Below, in pieces: positions 17,265 through 26,768 of a DNA stretch of 64,000 nt (position 1 is the first letter of the stretch; every line of letters starts with the position of its first letter). Position numbers and translations under genes: made by a program. The stretch lies in the NCBI RefSeq assembly GCF_021653995.1, contig NZ_JAJJOZ010000002.1, positions 186,001 to 250,000 on the forward strand. Reading direction: 5' to 3'. Source of the stretch: Allopusillimonas lactea (GTDB lineage: Bacteria > Pseudomonadota > Gammaproteobacteria > Burkholderiales > Burkholderiaceae_B). The notes beneath the pieces are model-generated. The model did no database searches and was not told the DNA's origin. It saw nothing but the letters and a program-made list of their open reading frames with translations.

Positions 17265-18524
17265 ATGAAAGCCATAAACAAGTCGGGCAAGCTGGCTCAC
17301 GTTCTCTATGACATCCGGGGTCCCATCATGGATCGCGCCAAACAGATGGAAGATGAGGGCCAGCAGCTTATCAAGCTGAACATCGGCAACCTTGCCGTGT
17401 TCGGTTTCGATGCGCCGGAAGAGATCCAGCAGGACATGATCCGCAATCTGCCCAACTCGGCAGGCTATTCGGACAGCAAGGGCATCTTTGCGGCACGCAA
17501 GGCAGTCATGCATTACACACAGGCGCAGGGCATCCAGGGCGTTACGCTCGAAGACATCTATTTGGGCAATGGTGCATCGGATTTGATCGCGATGGCGACC
17601 AACGCACTGCTCGACGACGGCGATGAGCTGCTGCTGCCGGCGCCCGACTACCCCCTGTGGACGGCGGTTGCAAGCTTGTCGGGCGGCACGCCCGTGCACT
17701 ACCTTTGCGACGAAGCCAACGGCTGGATCCCTGACCTGGACGATATCCGCGCGAAGATCACGCCGCGCACGAAAGGCATCGTGGTCATCAACCCCAACAA
17801 CCCCACCGGCGTGCTCTATCCCGATCATGTGCTTCAAGAAATCATCGCGATTGCACGTGAGCACGGGCTGGTCATTCTGGCGGATGAGGTCTACGACAAA
17901 GTGCTGTACGACGGCGTTCAGCACACGGCAATGGCCAGCCTGTCCACCGATGTGCTCACGCTTACCTTCAACTCGCTGTCCAAGAGCTACCGTGCCTGCG
18001 GCTACCGGGCGGGCTGGATGGTGGTCTCAGGCGACAAGCGCGTCGCCCGCGACTATATCGAAGGCCTGAACATGCTGGCCAACATGAAGTTGTGCGCGAA
18101 TGTGCCTGGGCAGTGGGCGATCCAGACCGCGCTGGGTGGCTACCAAAGCATCAACGACCTCGTGCGCGAGGGTGGCCGCCTGCGGGAGCAGCGTGATTTG
18201 GCCTACGACTTGATCACCGCCATTCCGGGCGTCACCTGCGTCAAGCCCCAGGCCGCGCTCTATATGTTTCCCCGGCTCGACCCTGATGTCTATCCTATCG
18301 AAGACGACCGCCAGTTCTTTCTGCAACTGCTTGAAGCGACGCGCGTAATGCTGGTGCAGGGCACAGGGTTCAATTGGCACCGTCCCGATCACTTCCGCAT
18401 CGTGTTTTTGCCGCACGGGCCTGATTTGCGCGAAGCCATTGGCCGCATCGCCAAGTTCCTTGAAGAGTATCGGCTGAAGCAGCGCAGGAAAGCGCCACTG
18501 GCAGTTGCTGAAAACGAACAGTAA
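17265..18524 (+). CDS. alaA: Glutamate-pyruvate (alanine) aminotransferase, AlaA-like
   Basis: A 419-residue PLP enzyme that interconverts pyruvate/glutamate and alanine/2-oxoglutarate. Features: IKLNIGNLAVFGFDAPEEI near the start, GYSDSKGIFAARKAV, the PAPDYPLW loop, NPNNPTGVLYP, DEVYDKVLYD, and the cofactor lysine in NSLSKSYRACGYRAGW (K240, the same number as in the enterobacterial enzyme). The C-terminal ~15 residues (QRRKAPLAVAENEQ) are an extra polar tail. The ATG at 17265 gives the expected N-terminus. Monocistronic by position. Confidence 0.88.
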   Translation: MKAINKSGKLAHVLYDIRGPIMDRAKQMEDEGQQLIKLNIGNLAVFGFDAPEEIQQDMIRNLPNSAGYSDSKGIFAARKAVMHYTQAQGIQGVTLEDIYLGNGASDLIAMATNALLDDGDELLLPAPDYPLWTAVASLSGGTPVHYLCDEANGWIPDLDDIRAKITPRTKGIVVINPNNPTGVLYPDHVLQEIIAIAREHGLVILADEVYDKVLYDGVQHTAMASLSTDVLTLTFNSLSKSYRACGYRAGWMVVSGDKRVARDYIEGLNMLANMKLCANVPGQWAIQTALGGYQSINDLVREGGRLREQRDLAYDLITAIPGVTCVKPQAALYMFPRLDPDVYPIEDDRQFFLQLLEATRVMLVQGTGFNWHRPDHFRIVFLPHGPDLREAIGRIAKFLEEYRLKQRRKAPLAVAENEQ

Positions 18525-18532
18525 AAGTAGTT

Positions 18533-18558
18533 GAGGCGCCGCGTTTCATCTGCGCCTC
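18533..18558. terminator. Possible bidirectional hairpin between convergent genes
   Basis: GAGGCGC (18533-18539) pairs with GCGCCTC (18552-18558) around a 12-nt loop, between the ends of alaA and the DUF411 gene. T-runs are poor on both strands, best on the minus strand (CTACTTTT). Confidence 0.3.
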
Positions 18559-18569
18559 TCGGGGCAGGC

Positions 18570-18986
18570 TTAGTCCCTGGAAAATGGCTTGCCTGTGAAG
18601 TCGACCGTAACCAGATTACCGTCTAGTTGGCCCATGCCTGGTGCATTCAGGGGCATGCCAGGCGCCGCCACCCCTTTCACCGATGAGTCGGCCAGCAGCT
18701 TGTTGACAACACTGGCCGGTACATGCCCTTCTATGATTTGGCCGGTAGCCTGAACCACACCGGTATGGCACGAACCAAGCTGCGATGGCACGCCGAGTTT
18801 CTGCTTCACCGAAGCCATGTCCGCAGTCTTGATTGCGGTGACGTTAAAACCAGCGTCACGCATATGCTCGACCCAGCCGTGACAACAGCCGCAGTTAGGG
18901 TCTTGGTATACGGTGATGGCGGTGCCCGACGCATACGAGAAGGATGATGCGGCCATCAACGCAGCAGAAGCCAGCCATAATTTCAT
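18570..18986 (-). CDS. DUF411 domain periplasmic metal-binding protein
   Basis: A 138-residue secreted protein. The signal peptide MKLWLASAALMAASSFSYAS is followed by the DUF411 core: VYQDPNCGCCHGWVEHM with the Cys cluster, GSCHTGVVQATGQIIEGHVP with a third conserved Cys, and GVAAPGMPLNAPGM near the end. The family is found with copper/silver resistance genes and is thought to bind copper, but no other copper gene is nearby. I start at the ATG 18984-18986 because TGGAG precedes it; an ATG at 19026-19028 would add 14 residues without a ribosome site. Convergent with alaA. Confidence 0.85.
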   Translation of the reverse strand: MKLWLASAALMAASSFSYASGTAITVYQDPNCGCCHGWVEHMRDAGFNVTAIKTADMASVKQKLGVPSQLGSCHTGVVQATGQIIEGHVPASVVNKLLADSSVKGVAAPGMPLNAPGMGQLDGNLVTVDFTGKPFSRD

Positions 18987-19123
18987 GGAAACGCGCTCCA
19001 GAGAGGATGTAAATGTCGAAGTGTTCATAGTAGCGCGAAGACTGCGTGCGAGCAGTTTAGTTCTGTCGCTGCAAGGTTATGTCCAACCCCAATTCCAGCT
19101 CTGACGGCCCAGTCGGCGCATAG

Positions 19124-19399
19124 TACAAACATTCTAAACCGTTAGGGGGAATCGGGCTCACGGCGGGGAAATGGAAAATCGAACAAAGGCACGGAAAGTT
19201 CACCCATGTCGCAACGATTGATGACACGCTGGGTAGCTATTACGGCGTTAGCGCCAATATTGGTGCGAAGAAGGCCGGATCAGCGCAAGCCTTGTCAAAA
19301 GGAAAGGTGTCGCTCGTACTAACGGGGAAAGGCAAAGGATTTGACCTTGGCGTGGCTGTCAGCAGTTTTACGCTCAGCAAGAAAAGTGCGGCGCAGTAA
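19124..19399 (+). pseudogene. Possible 5'-truncated gene remnant, unknown family
   Basis: Between a stop at 19121 and TAA at 19397-19399 the frame reads as protein-like sequence of about 90 residues, with pieces such as GGIGLTAGKWKIEQ, YYGVSANIGAKKAGSAQAL and GKGKGFDLGVAVSSF. It has regular Gly/Lys alternation and beta-strand character, unlike random translation. There is no ATG or GTG start in frame. I do not recognise the family. It could be the C-terminal part of a lost gene or chance. Confidence 0.3.
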
Positions 19400-19514
19400 A
19401 TATCCAGAAAAAGCGTCGCCCTGCGCATTACCCGTGCGCTGTCGTTTCAAGAGCGCTGCTATCACATGAATGAAGGCTATTCCGTGCTTCTTGCACTCGA
19501 ATTGCGGCGCATGA

Positions 19515-19688
19515 GCGAACATACACACGCGTCGGGTCTATACTGCCCAAACGCCCGTAGAGGCGGGCCATGATCAGCGCTCATATTCATTGGTGCGGCA
19601 GATCCTCGGCGATTTTTACCCCGAAAGACAGATCAAGAACCTGGCCAGGCCGGAGCGGCTGAATATGACGCGCCTTGTGTTTGGCTAA
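19515..19688 (+). pseudogene. Possible gene fragment, unknown family
   Basis: Open from 19515 to TAA 19686-19688, about 57 codons, ending with protein-like sequence (SLVRQILGDFYPERQIKNL, then PERLNMTRLVFG). No ATG start; TTG/GTG at 19590/19593 are possible. Not recognised. A different frame from the remnant upstream, so not simply the same broken gene without a frameshift. Confidence 0.2.
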
Positions 19689-19723
19689 GGCGTTGGGCCG
19701 ATCCGCCGCAATGAAACAACCGC

Positions 19724-20503
19724 CTAGCTCAACTGTCGGGTGATATGCGTTGCAAGATCCATGAGGCGTGGGACCAGTTCGTCTTGTAGAAAACGTTGGG
19801 TAATGATGAATGACGGCCCGCTGATCGATATAACGATCAGGTCAGTTCCGCCTTTCCAGTAGATGGGTGTTGCCGCTGCATTGACGTCCGAATTCCATTC
19901 GCCAAGGGAAAGGCAATGGCCTTCCGTTTCGAATCGCAGGAATTCTCGTTTTAACGCTGCCTGGTCCCGCGCATCGGCCTCCGGGTCGCTCTTCTGCCGT
20001 AGCGCCGAAAGTAGATATTCGCGCTCTTTATCAGGCAAGGCTGCAAGAAATGCCCTGCCTATCGAGGTGGTGACGATGGGCATCCGCACGCCACGCCGCA
20101 TCTTTAATGTCATCGTGGTGTCGCTCGAGCAGGCTTCGAGATAAAGCATCGAAAGGCGATCTCGCGTGGCAAGCGAAATAAGGGCGCCGGTCGCATCCGC
20201 AAGCGCCTGCATATGGGGTCGAGCGATATCAGCCACGCGCAGGTTTGCCAATGCCGAGTACCCCAAGGCCAAAACTGACGGTCCTACGAAGTACTGCCTG
20301 TTCTTGGCGTCATGTCTCAGGTAGCCTAACTCCACCAGCGTTTTCGTCAGGCGAGAGACTGTTGACTTTGGCAACCCGGTGTGCATCGCCAGCTCACTGT
20401 TTGACAGACTGGGTTCGCGTGCCGAAAAGCATCTGAGGATCTCCAGCCCACGGGCCAGCGCGACGACGTTGGATGGGGAGAATACCGAATTTTGTTCCGT
20501 CAT
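19724..20503 (-). CDS. IclR family transcriptional regulator
   Basis: A 259-residue regulator. The N-terminal winged helix contains LEILRCFSAREPSLSNSELA and the recognition helix GLPKSTVSRLTKTLVELGYL. The C-terminal IclR effector domain (from ~80) has the family phrases ALADATGALISLATRD and TTSIGRAFLAALP, and the C-terminal ISISGPSF. IclR proteins sense small acids or amides and usually control neighbouring catabolic genes. It is divergent from the livKHMGF-amidase cluster with candidate operator repeats between, so it is the likely regulator of that cluster. Confidence 0.92.
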   Translation of the reverse strand: MTEQNSVFSPSNVVALARGLEILRCFSAREPSLSNSELAMHTGLPKSTVSRLTKTLVELGYLRHDAKNRQYFVGPSVLALGYSALANLRVADIARPHMQALADATGALISLATRDRLSMLYLEACSSDTTMTLKMRRGVRMPIVTTSIGRAFLAALPDKEREYLLSALRQKSDPEADARDQAALKREFLRFETEGHCLSLGEWNSDVNAAATPIYWKGGTDLIVISISGPSFIITQRFLQDELVPRLMDLATHITRQLS

Positions 20504-20546
20504 ACGGAATTAGTTCCTTATTATGACCGACGAATGGAACGAAATT
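20488..20546. promoter_or_regulatory. Candidate IclR operator: inverted GGAACRAAATT pair
   Basis: GGAACAAAATT on the minus strand (20488-20498, overlapping the first codons of iclR) and GGAACGAAATT on the plus strand (20536-20546) form an inverted pair. Between them lies GGAATTAGTTCC (20506-20517), an imperfect palindrome with the same GGAA half. Position over the iclR start fits autoregulation plus control of the divergent liv operon. Confidence 0.4.
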
Positions 20547-20684
20547 ATAGATATACTACAAGCGCAAAAGCTATCCATTACATGAATAATTAACCAGTTT
20601 TTGAAGGGGGCTAGGGAAATAAATAATCAGCCAACTCAATGGCATCATGCCAAAGATTGTTTTTTATAGATAATGGGGACAAAA

Positions 20685-21869
20685 GTGAGTATTCAAAAGA
20701 AGTTTCTGAAAGCAGGTGTATTGGTTGCAATATGTGCAACGGCATTTTCCATGCCAGCGGCTGCGCAGGTAAAAATAGGTGTCATTAATAGCCTTTCAGG
20801 CAATTTTGCTGCGTTTGGCCAGCGATACAATACAGGCATGCAGGTAGCGTTGGAGGAAATCAACGCAAACGGTGGTATCAATGGAAAGAAGCTTGAATTA
20901 ATCGTGCAGGATGATCGATCCGAAGCACAAAGCGCATTGGCGGCAGTAGAATCGCTGAATAAGCAAAATGTGCCGCTGATCATTGGCTCGTATGCATCCG
21001 GCATTACTGGCCCGGTATCGAAGCTGTCTACACGTCAGAAAATCCCGTTGATTGTGCTGGGTAGTGCCGATGATTCAATCACAAAGCCTGGCTCGGATTG
21101 GGTGTTTCGTGCCAAGCACAACTCTACGATCGTTGCGAACGTTTATTTTGATTATTTCGATAACCTGCGTAAAAACAATCCCGATCTGAAGAAGATTGCC
21201 GTTATGTATGGTAACGGCGCATGGCCTACATCCGTCAGCGAAGAGGGTATCCGCCAGGCAGAGAAACGTGGCTACAAAGTAGTTGGCAAGCAAGCATACG
21301 ATCAAGGGACCACGGATTTCAGGCCCATCCTGAACAAGTTTCGCGCCGAGAGCCCCGATATTTTGCTGACGAGTTCTTACGCCGATGATGGCATTGCCAT
21401 CGCCCGACAGATCAAGGAAGTAGGCCTTGATGCAAAAGTAGTGGCGATCGATACGGCCTCGTCAATGATCAGCTTTATCGAGCAAGTCGGCAAGCAATCG
21501 GAGAATATCGTTTCCGCGGTAAGCTGGAGCCCCGACGTCAAGTACGAAGGCACACCTGCGTTGTATAAGCGTTTGAAAGAAAAGGCGAAAGAGGAGCCGT
21601 CTTTCTATGAGGCTGAAGGATACCTGGCTTTAACCGTCGCCGCGGATGCACTGCGTAGGGCAAAATCCGAAGATCGCCAGAAGGTTCGAGACGCGCTCGC
21701 AAGCACCAACCTGAAGACCCCGGTCACCGATGTCAAGTTCGAAAACTATGACGGCTTCAAGGGACAAAATCCCATCAAGAGCGTGATCATTCAGATCCAG
21801 GATGGCAAGCACGTCACCGTTTATCCTGAAAACCTTGCATCTCAAAAGGCAAGGTTTTCCAGCCAGTAA
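20685..21869 (+). CDS. ABC transporter periplasmic substrate-binding protein (LivK-like)
   Basis: A 394-residue type I periplasmic binding protein of the branched-chain amino acid (HAAT) family. A signal peptide with KKFLKAGVLVAICATAFSM ends at AAA-Q near residue 28, then VKIGVINSLSGNFAAFGQRY, the usual ligand-loop start, and LIIGSYASGITGPVSKLS. I chose the GTG at 20685-20687, preceded by GGGG/GGGAC at proper spacing; the ATG at 20673 has no ribosome site. First gene of the livKHMGF-amidase cluster. Its neighbour amidase and IclR regulator suggest an amide or amino-acid derivative rather than leucine, but this is inference. Confidence 0.9.
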   Translation: MSIQKKFLKAGVLVAICATAFSMPAAAQVKIGVINSLSGNFAAFGQRYNTGMQVALEEINANGGINGKKLELIVQDDRSEAQSALAAVESLNKQNVPLIIGSYASGITGPVSKLSTRQKIPLIVLGSADDSITKPGSDWVFRAKHNSTIVANVYFDYFDNLRKNNPDLKKIAVMYGNGAWPTSVSEEGIRQAEKRGYKVVGKQAYDQGTTDFRPILNKFRAESPDILLTSSYADDGIAIARQIKEVGLDAKVVAIDTASSMISFIEQVGKQSENIVSAVSWSPDVKYEGTPALYKRLKEKAKEEPSFYEAEGYLALTVAADALRRAKSEDRQKVRDALASTNLKTPVTDVKFENYDGFKGQNPIKSVIIQIQDGKHVTVYPENLASQKARFSSQ

Positions 21870-21984
21870 AAATAAAAACTAAGCTCCGCATGCTGGCTTG
21901 CGCTGGCATGCGGCATCAGATCTACTGGCTGGCTTTTCGTCGCACTCATTTGTCCGGCTCATTCAGAACAGCCAAAGGACTTTC

Positions 21985-22869
21985 ATGATCGATTATGTTT
22001 CTTTTTTTCAGAATCTCTCGAACGGGCTTCTGATCGGGGCTGTCTACGCGTTGATCGGCGTGGGGCTCACATTGGTTTTCGGTGTCATGCGAACCATTAA
22101 TTTTGCCCACGGCGATTTTGTGGTGCTTGGCATGTACTTTGCCGTGGTGTTTAACGGAGTATTCGGTTGGGATCCGTATCTCAGCTTGGTTTTTGCAATT
22201 CCTCTTGGATTCCTGGTTGGCGCGCTTATACAAAGAGTTGTATTGGCACGGGTAATCGATGCAAAACCCGAAACGATGATGCTGGCAACACTGGGGATTT
22301 CCTTGGTGATCGGAAATTTCTTGTTGCTCGTCTTTGGTGGCGAGCCTAAGTCGGTGAATGTCGCTTATGCATCCAGCACACTGTCAGTGGGTGAAGTCAG
22401 GGTCTCCGTCGTGCTTCTGTTCGCTGGTTTGGCCACGCTTGCCGTTATTCTGGCACTGTACCTTCTATTGAACAGAACGGAAGTGGGGAGAGCCATCAAA
22501 GCGACGGCTGAAAATCGTCTAGGTGCAGAGCTCGTTGGGATTGATACTAAAAGAATTCAGGCCATCGTTTTCGGACTTGGAATGTCGTTGGCTGTTACCG
22601 CAGGGGTTTCTCTGATCCCGCTGCTGTTCGCATCACCTGTCACGACCGGAGCATTATTCACCCTGAAGGCCTTTGTCGTAACCGTACTGGGAGGTCTGGG
22701 GAATATTGGGGCGGCAATTATTGGAGGCCTGCTTCTGGGCGTTGTTGAGGTTATAGGCGCATCCTACCTGGATTCCGCTTACCGAGATGCATATGGGCTT
22801 TTGGTATTTATTATCGTGCTGTTGATCAAGCCGGAAGGCCTGTTTGGTAAATCGGTGAAGAGAGTATGA
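21985..22869 (+). CDS. ABC transporter permease, LivH-like
   Basis: A 294-residue inner-membrane permease. FQNLSNGLLIGAVYALIGVG and FGVMRTINFAHGDFVVLGMY are LivH signatures, and EVGRAIKATAENRLGAELVG is the cytoplasmic loop that docks on the ATPases. About eight membrane segments. The ATG at 21985 is preceded by AAAGGAC; an in-frame ATG at 21898 would add 29 non-membrane residues. Its stop overlaps the livM start (ATGA-type overlap). Sequence is clearly lower in GC than the second LivH gene at 53.4 kb. Confidence 0.92.
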   Translation: MIDYVSFFQNLSNGLLIGAVYALIGVGLTLVFGVMRTINFAHGDFVVLGMYFAVVFNGVFGWDPYLSLVFAIPLGFLVGALIQRVVLARVIDAKPETMMLATLGISLVIGNFLLLVFGGEPKSVNVAYASSTLSVGEVRVSVVLLFAGLATLAVILALYLLLNRTEVGRAIKATAENRLGAELVGIDTKRIQAIVFGLGMSLAVTAGVSLIPLLFASPVTTGALFTLKAFVVTVLGGLGNIGAAIIGGLLLGVVEVIGASYLDSAYRDAYGLLVFIIVLLIKPEGLFGKSVKRV

Positions 22870-23813
22870 ACAAAAATATACTGTTTCTTGCTGGGCTGGT
22901 TGTCCTTGCCGCCCTATATCCGATCACATCGTCAGCGTACATTACCGTTGGGATTTCGGTGCTGCTTTTCACGGGTTGGGCTGCTTCCTGGAATCTGTTG
23001 GGCGGTTGGGCAGGTCAGCTTAGCCTCGGCCACGCCAGTTTCGTAGGATTGGGGGCATACATCGTCGCGATCGGGGCTTCGCAATTTGGTTTGGCGCCTT
23101 GGTGGTCGATCTTGATCGCCCTAGCTGCCTCGGCGGTTATGGCCTACATATGGGGGAAACTGACATTCGGTTTGCGCGGCCCTTATTTTAGTCTGTCCAC
23201 AATAGCGATTGCAGAAATCCTCAGGCTTGCTGCCATCAATGAAGGATGGCTCACTGGCGGTGCGTCGGGTGTTTTTATCGATACCTTACCCGAACCGTAT
23301 GGGATTGATTTGTTTGACAAGACTACCCAGTATTACCTGGCTTTGATTTATGCAGCGATCACGATAGCCATCACGATATTTATATCAACGCGAAGATTTG
23401 GCTATCAGTTAAAAGCAGTGAGAGATAATGAAGAGGCCGCCATGGCGGCTGGGATAAATCCCAGCGCAGTGAAGCTGAAAGCCTTTGTTTTGTCGGGGAT
23501 GTTGACGGCGTTGGGCGGTGGGGTCTATGGGATATTTCTCTCGTTCATAGAGCCTCATATCATATTCAATCTACTGTTTTCTATTCAAATTGCATTGACA
23601 GTGATTATTGGTGGGCGCGGAACCATCTGGGGGCCGGCGGTAGGGGCCGCCATACTGGTGATATCTGGTGAAGTTTTCAGAACTGTGTTTGCGCAAGCGA
23701 ATATGCTGGTTTATGGAGTGCTGATATTGGTAGTTATCCTTGCGCTGCCACGCGGCATTGTCGGGGAGTATGCACATAAGCTAATCAGGAGAAAGTATGC
23801 CAACCGTGCTTAA
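22866..23813 (+). CDS. ABC transporter permease, LivM-like
   Basis: A 315-residue permease partner of LivH. Shows SWNLLGGWAGQLSLGHASFV with the family Gly-rich motif, LRGPYFSLSTIAIAEILRLA, and the coupling loop RFGYQLKAVRDNEEAAMAAG. Overlaps livH by 4 nt and the following ATPase gene by 17 nt, indicating tight translational coupling. Confidence 0.92.
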   Translation: MNKNILFLAGLVVLAALYPITSSAYITVGISVLLFTGWAASWNLLGGWAGQLSLGHASFVGLGAYIVAIGASQFGLAPWWSILIALAASAVMAYIWGKLTFGLRGPYFSLSTIAIAEILRLAAINEGWLTGGASGVFIDTLPEPYGIDLFDKTTQYYLALIYAAITIAITIFISTRRFGYQLKAVRDNEEAAMAAGINPSAVKLKAFVLSGMLTALGGGVYGIFLSFIEPHIIFNLLFSIQIALTVIIGGRGTIWGPAVGAAILVISGEVFRTVFAQANMLVYGVLILVVILALPRGIVGEYAHKLIRRKYANRA

Positions 23814-24513
23814 GGCTGACAGTATAAAAGTTCAGTATGGCGGGTTGGTCGCCGTGAATAATGTATCTCTTTCGCTGGATCAAGGGCGCATACTCGGTTT
23901 GATTGGCCCTAATGGTGCTGGAAAGTCGACATTGTTTAACGCCATAACTGGGTTCGCGCCTATCAGCTCGGGCACGATCACGTTTCTTGATCAAGATGTC
24001 ACGCGACTACCGGCGTACGTACGAACCAGAAACGGTATGGGGAGGACTTTTCAAACGGAGCGGCCCTATGAAGACCTGACTGTTCTGGAAAACGTTCTGG
24101 TGGCTGCTTTTTTGAAGAACCCCAAGCGCCAAGACGCAGAACGGGTGGCATTGTCTTCACTGGAAAAGGTTGGTTTGCTGGACAGGGCGAATCAGTTGTC
24201 GTCCGACCTGAATTTGGCGAGATTACGGCGACTGGAGCTGGCCAAAGCGTTAGCCCTCGAACCCCGGGTCTTGTTTCTGGACGAAATCATGGCAGGGCTA
24301 AACCCGCCGGCGCTGAAGGAGATGATTCAGTTTCTCCGCACGCTCACGGGGACGGGTATCTCAATCGTAATGGTCGAGCACATCATGGAGGCAATCATTC
24401 AACTTGCTGACCATGTCATTGTCCTCGCAAGTGGCAACAAGATCGCGGAAGGGACAGCCACTGATGTTATTAACGATGAAAGAGTTGTCGAGGCTTATCT
24501 GGGGACGGACTGA
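23797..24513 (+). CDS. ABC transporter ATP-binding protein, LivG-like
   Basis: A 238-residue ATPase. Walker A GPNGAGKSTLFN (residues ~38-49), the FQTERPYEDLTVLENV Q-loop region, a Walker B LFLDEIMAGLNP, and the switch His in MVEHIMEAI. The usual ABC signature LSGGQ is degenerate: the segment before Walker B reads LNLARLRRLELAKAL, as in LivG proteins, where it is typically LxYGxxRRLEIARAL; here the Gly is absent (LNLAR), worth noting. Overlaps livM by 17 nt; livF starts 5 nt after the stop. Confidence 0.9.
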   Translation: MPTVLKADSIKVQYGGLVAVNNVSLSLDQGRILGLIGPNGAGKSTLFNAITGFAPISSGTITFLDQDVTRLPAYVRTRNGMGRTFQTERPYEDLTVLENVLVAAFLKNPKRQDAERVALSSLEKVGLLDRANQLSSDLNLARLRRLELAKALALEPRVLFLDEIMAGLNPPALKEMIQFLRTLTGTGISIVMVEHIMEAIIQLADHVIVLASGNKIAEGTATDVINDERVVEAYLGTD

Positions 24514-24518
24514 CTCAT

Positions 24519-25244
<726 letters not shown>

Positions 25245-25287
25245 ATCCCTAGTCATTCTGTTTAATTTAATTACGGAGACGGAAGTA

Positions 25288-26673
25288 ATGAACGATTTGC
25301 CGTTGGATCCATTCAGCGAGCGTGGTTTGGAGGGCTTTGCAGCAGACTTCCGTGCGGGGAAGGTGAGCTCGGAAGCAGTCACCAAAACCTATCTTGAGCG
25401 TATCCAGAAACTGGACGCAAAGCTGGGCGCGTTTGAATCGGTTGCACACGATAGTGCGCTGTCCACCGCCAGGGCGATGGATATATTGATCCGGTCAGGC
25501 ACTGACCTGGGGCCGTTGATGGGCGTTCCCATCGCCATTAAAGATGTGTTTCGTATTGCAGGGATGCCGGCGCCTAAAGTCGGCTCCAATATGAAGCTTC
25601 CCGATATCCTCGGATCTAAAGAAGCGACGTTTATTCAAGCCCTTCGCAGAGCGGGCTGTGTGTTTCTGGGGCAGACCAAAGCGGTGGAGCTATGCCTGGG
25701 CATCACCGGCCACTCGTCACCGCGGGGCACGCCATGGAACGCATCTGATCTGGAAAATCATCGCGCGCCAGGCGGTTCGAGTTCTGGGTCTGCAGTCGCT
25801 ATGGCCGCAGGGTTGTGCGCACTTGCCATAGGGTCGGATTCAGGCGGTTCCGTACGGGTCCCTGCAGCGTTCAACGGTGTGTTCGGCTTGAAAACAACCG
25901 CTGGTTTTTGGCCTGTGGACGGTGCATTCCCGCTGGATCCCCGGGTCGATACGATCGGGCTGCTGACACGGTCGGCAAAGGATGCGCTATTGGCGTTCAA
26001 TACTGTTACCTCGATTCTGCGCGGATGCGCTTACCAGCCTCGCCCGTTAGGAGTCCGGCTGAATCGCCTGTGCCTCGGGGTGCCCAAGAATCATTTTGGC
26101 GAGAATGTTAACCCGCAAATCAGTGATGCGTTCCAGAACGCCAATCAGCAACTGCAAGACAAGGGTTGCATGCTGGAGGACGTGGTTGTACCCGAAGCGC
26201 CGGAACGTGCGGGATATTTTCCCGTTTCGATGCCGGCATCGTTGCTATCGGTGCTGGGCAAAGAGAACTTTCTTGCACAGAAGCATTTGATGGATCCGGT
26301 GATTGCAAAACGCGTGGAGTCGGGGCTCGAGGCGAAGGCATATGAGTTTCTTGCGCTGGAAGACAGGAGAACCAGAAGCAGGGAAGCCGTAGTTGATCGG
26401 TTTGTCGGATTCGACGCCTGGGTTAGCCCCACGGCTACGGATTTTCCGCCGTTGCTCACCGAGCTTGAGGAGCCTGAAAAAGGTATGCGTCTGGCCTTGG
26501 GCATGACACAGAATACGCAGCCAGCCAATTATCTCGGGTTGTGCGCGATATCCTTGCCATTGCCTGTGGACGGGCTGCCCATCGGTTATCAACTGATGGG
26601 CGCGCCGAACAACGATCAGAAATTGCTGGAAATCGCTGTTGAAATCGAGGCGTTGTTGGCCTCGCGTGTATGA
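25288..26673 (+). CDS. Amidase signature (AS) family hydrolase
   Basis: A 461-residue amide hydrolase, cytoplasmic. The Ser-Ser-Lys triad is complete: K85 in PIAIKDVF, cis-Ser S164 in PGGSSSGSAV, and the nucleophile S188 in GSDSGGSVRVPA (24 residues apart, the family spacing). The downstream phrase FGLKTTAGFWPVDGAFPLDP resembles GatA-like AS enzymes, but no gatB/gatC is nearby, so this is a catabolic amidase. It lies 43 nt after livF, probably in the same transcript, suggesting that the imported compound carries an amide bond that this enzyme cleaves. Substrate unknown. Confidence 0.9.
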   Translation: MNDLPLDPFSERGLEGFAADFRAGKVSSEAVTKTYLERIQKLDAKLGAFESVAHDSALSTARAMDILIRSGTDLGPLMGVPIAIKDVFRIAGMPAPKVGSNMKLPDILGSKEATFIQALRRAGCVFLGQTKAVELCLGITGHSSPRGTPWNASDLENHRAPGGSSSGSAVAMAAGLCALAIGSDSGGSVRVPAAFNGVFGLKTTAGFWPVDGAFPLDPRVDTIGLLTRSAKDALLAFNTVTSILRGCAYQPRPLGVRLNRLCLGVPKNHFGENVNPQISDAFQNANQQLQDKGCMLEDVVVPEAPERAGYFPVSMPASLLSVLGKENFLAQKHLMDPVIAKRVESGLEAKAYEFLALEDRRTRSREAVVDRFVGFDAWVSPTATDFPPLLTELEEPEKGMRLALGMTQNTQPANYLGLCAISLPLPVDGLPIGYQLMGAPNNDQKLLEIAVEIEALLASRV

Positions 26674-26768
26674 GATGAGATATCACGGCGGGGCCGCGCG
26701 GCATATTCGGGCTGCGCGGTAGAGGGTGATGTTTCGCCAGGCCCGCCGCCAGCGCCGACCAATACCCG

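Larger units (their letters stand above)
18987..19723. other. Gene-poor stretch (737 bp) with possible gene remnants
   Basis: No intact gene is recognisable. Two plus-strand frames read like real protein but lack start codons (19124-19399 and 19515-19688, listed separately). Minus-strand frames here (up to ~69 codons) have no family features. Base composition is lower in G+C than upstream, leading into the low-GC liv island. It looks like decayed coding DNA at an insertion boundary. Confidence 0.4.

Noticed and set aside
25288..26673. GatA subunit of the tRNA amidotransferase
   Set aside because: Amidase triad is similar, but gatB and gatC are absent and the gene sits in a transporter cluster under an IclR regulator.
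26674..26768. Hairpin after the amidase gene as terminator
   Set aside because: CCGCGC/GCGCGG arms can pair, but there is no T-run on either strand.
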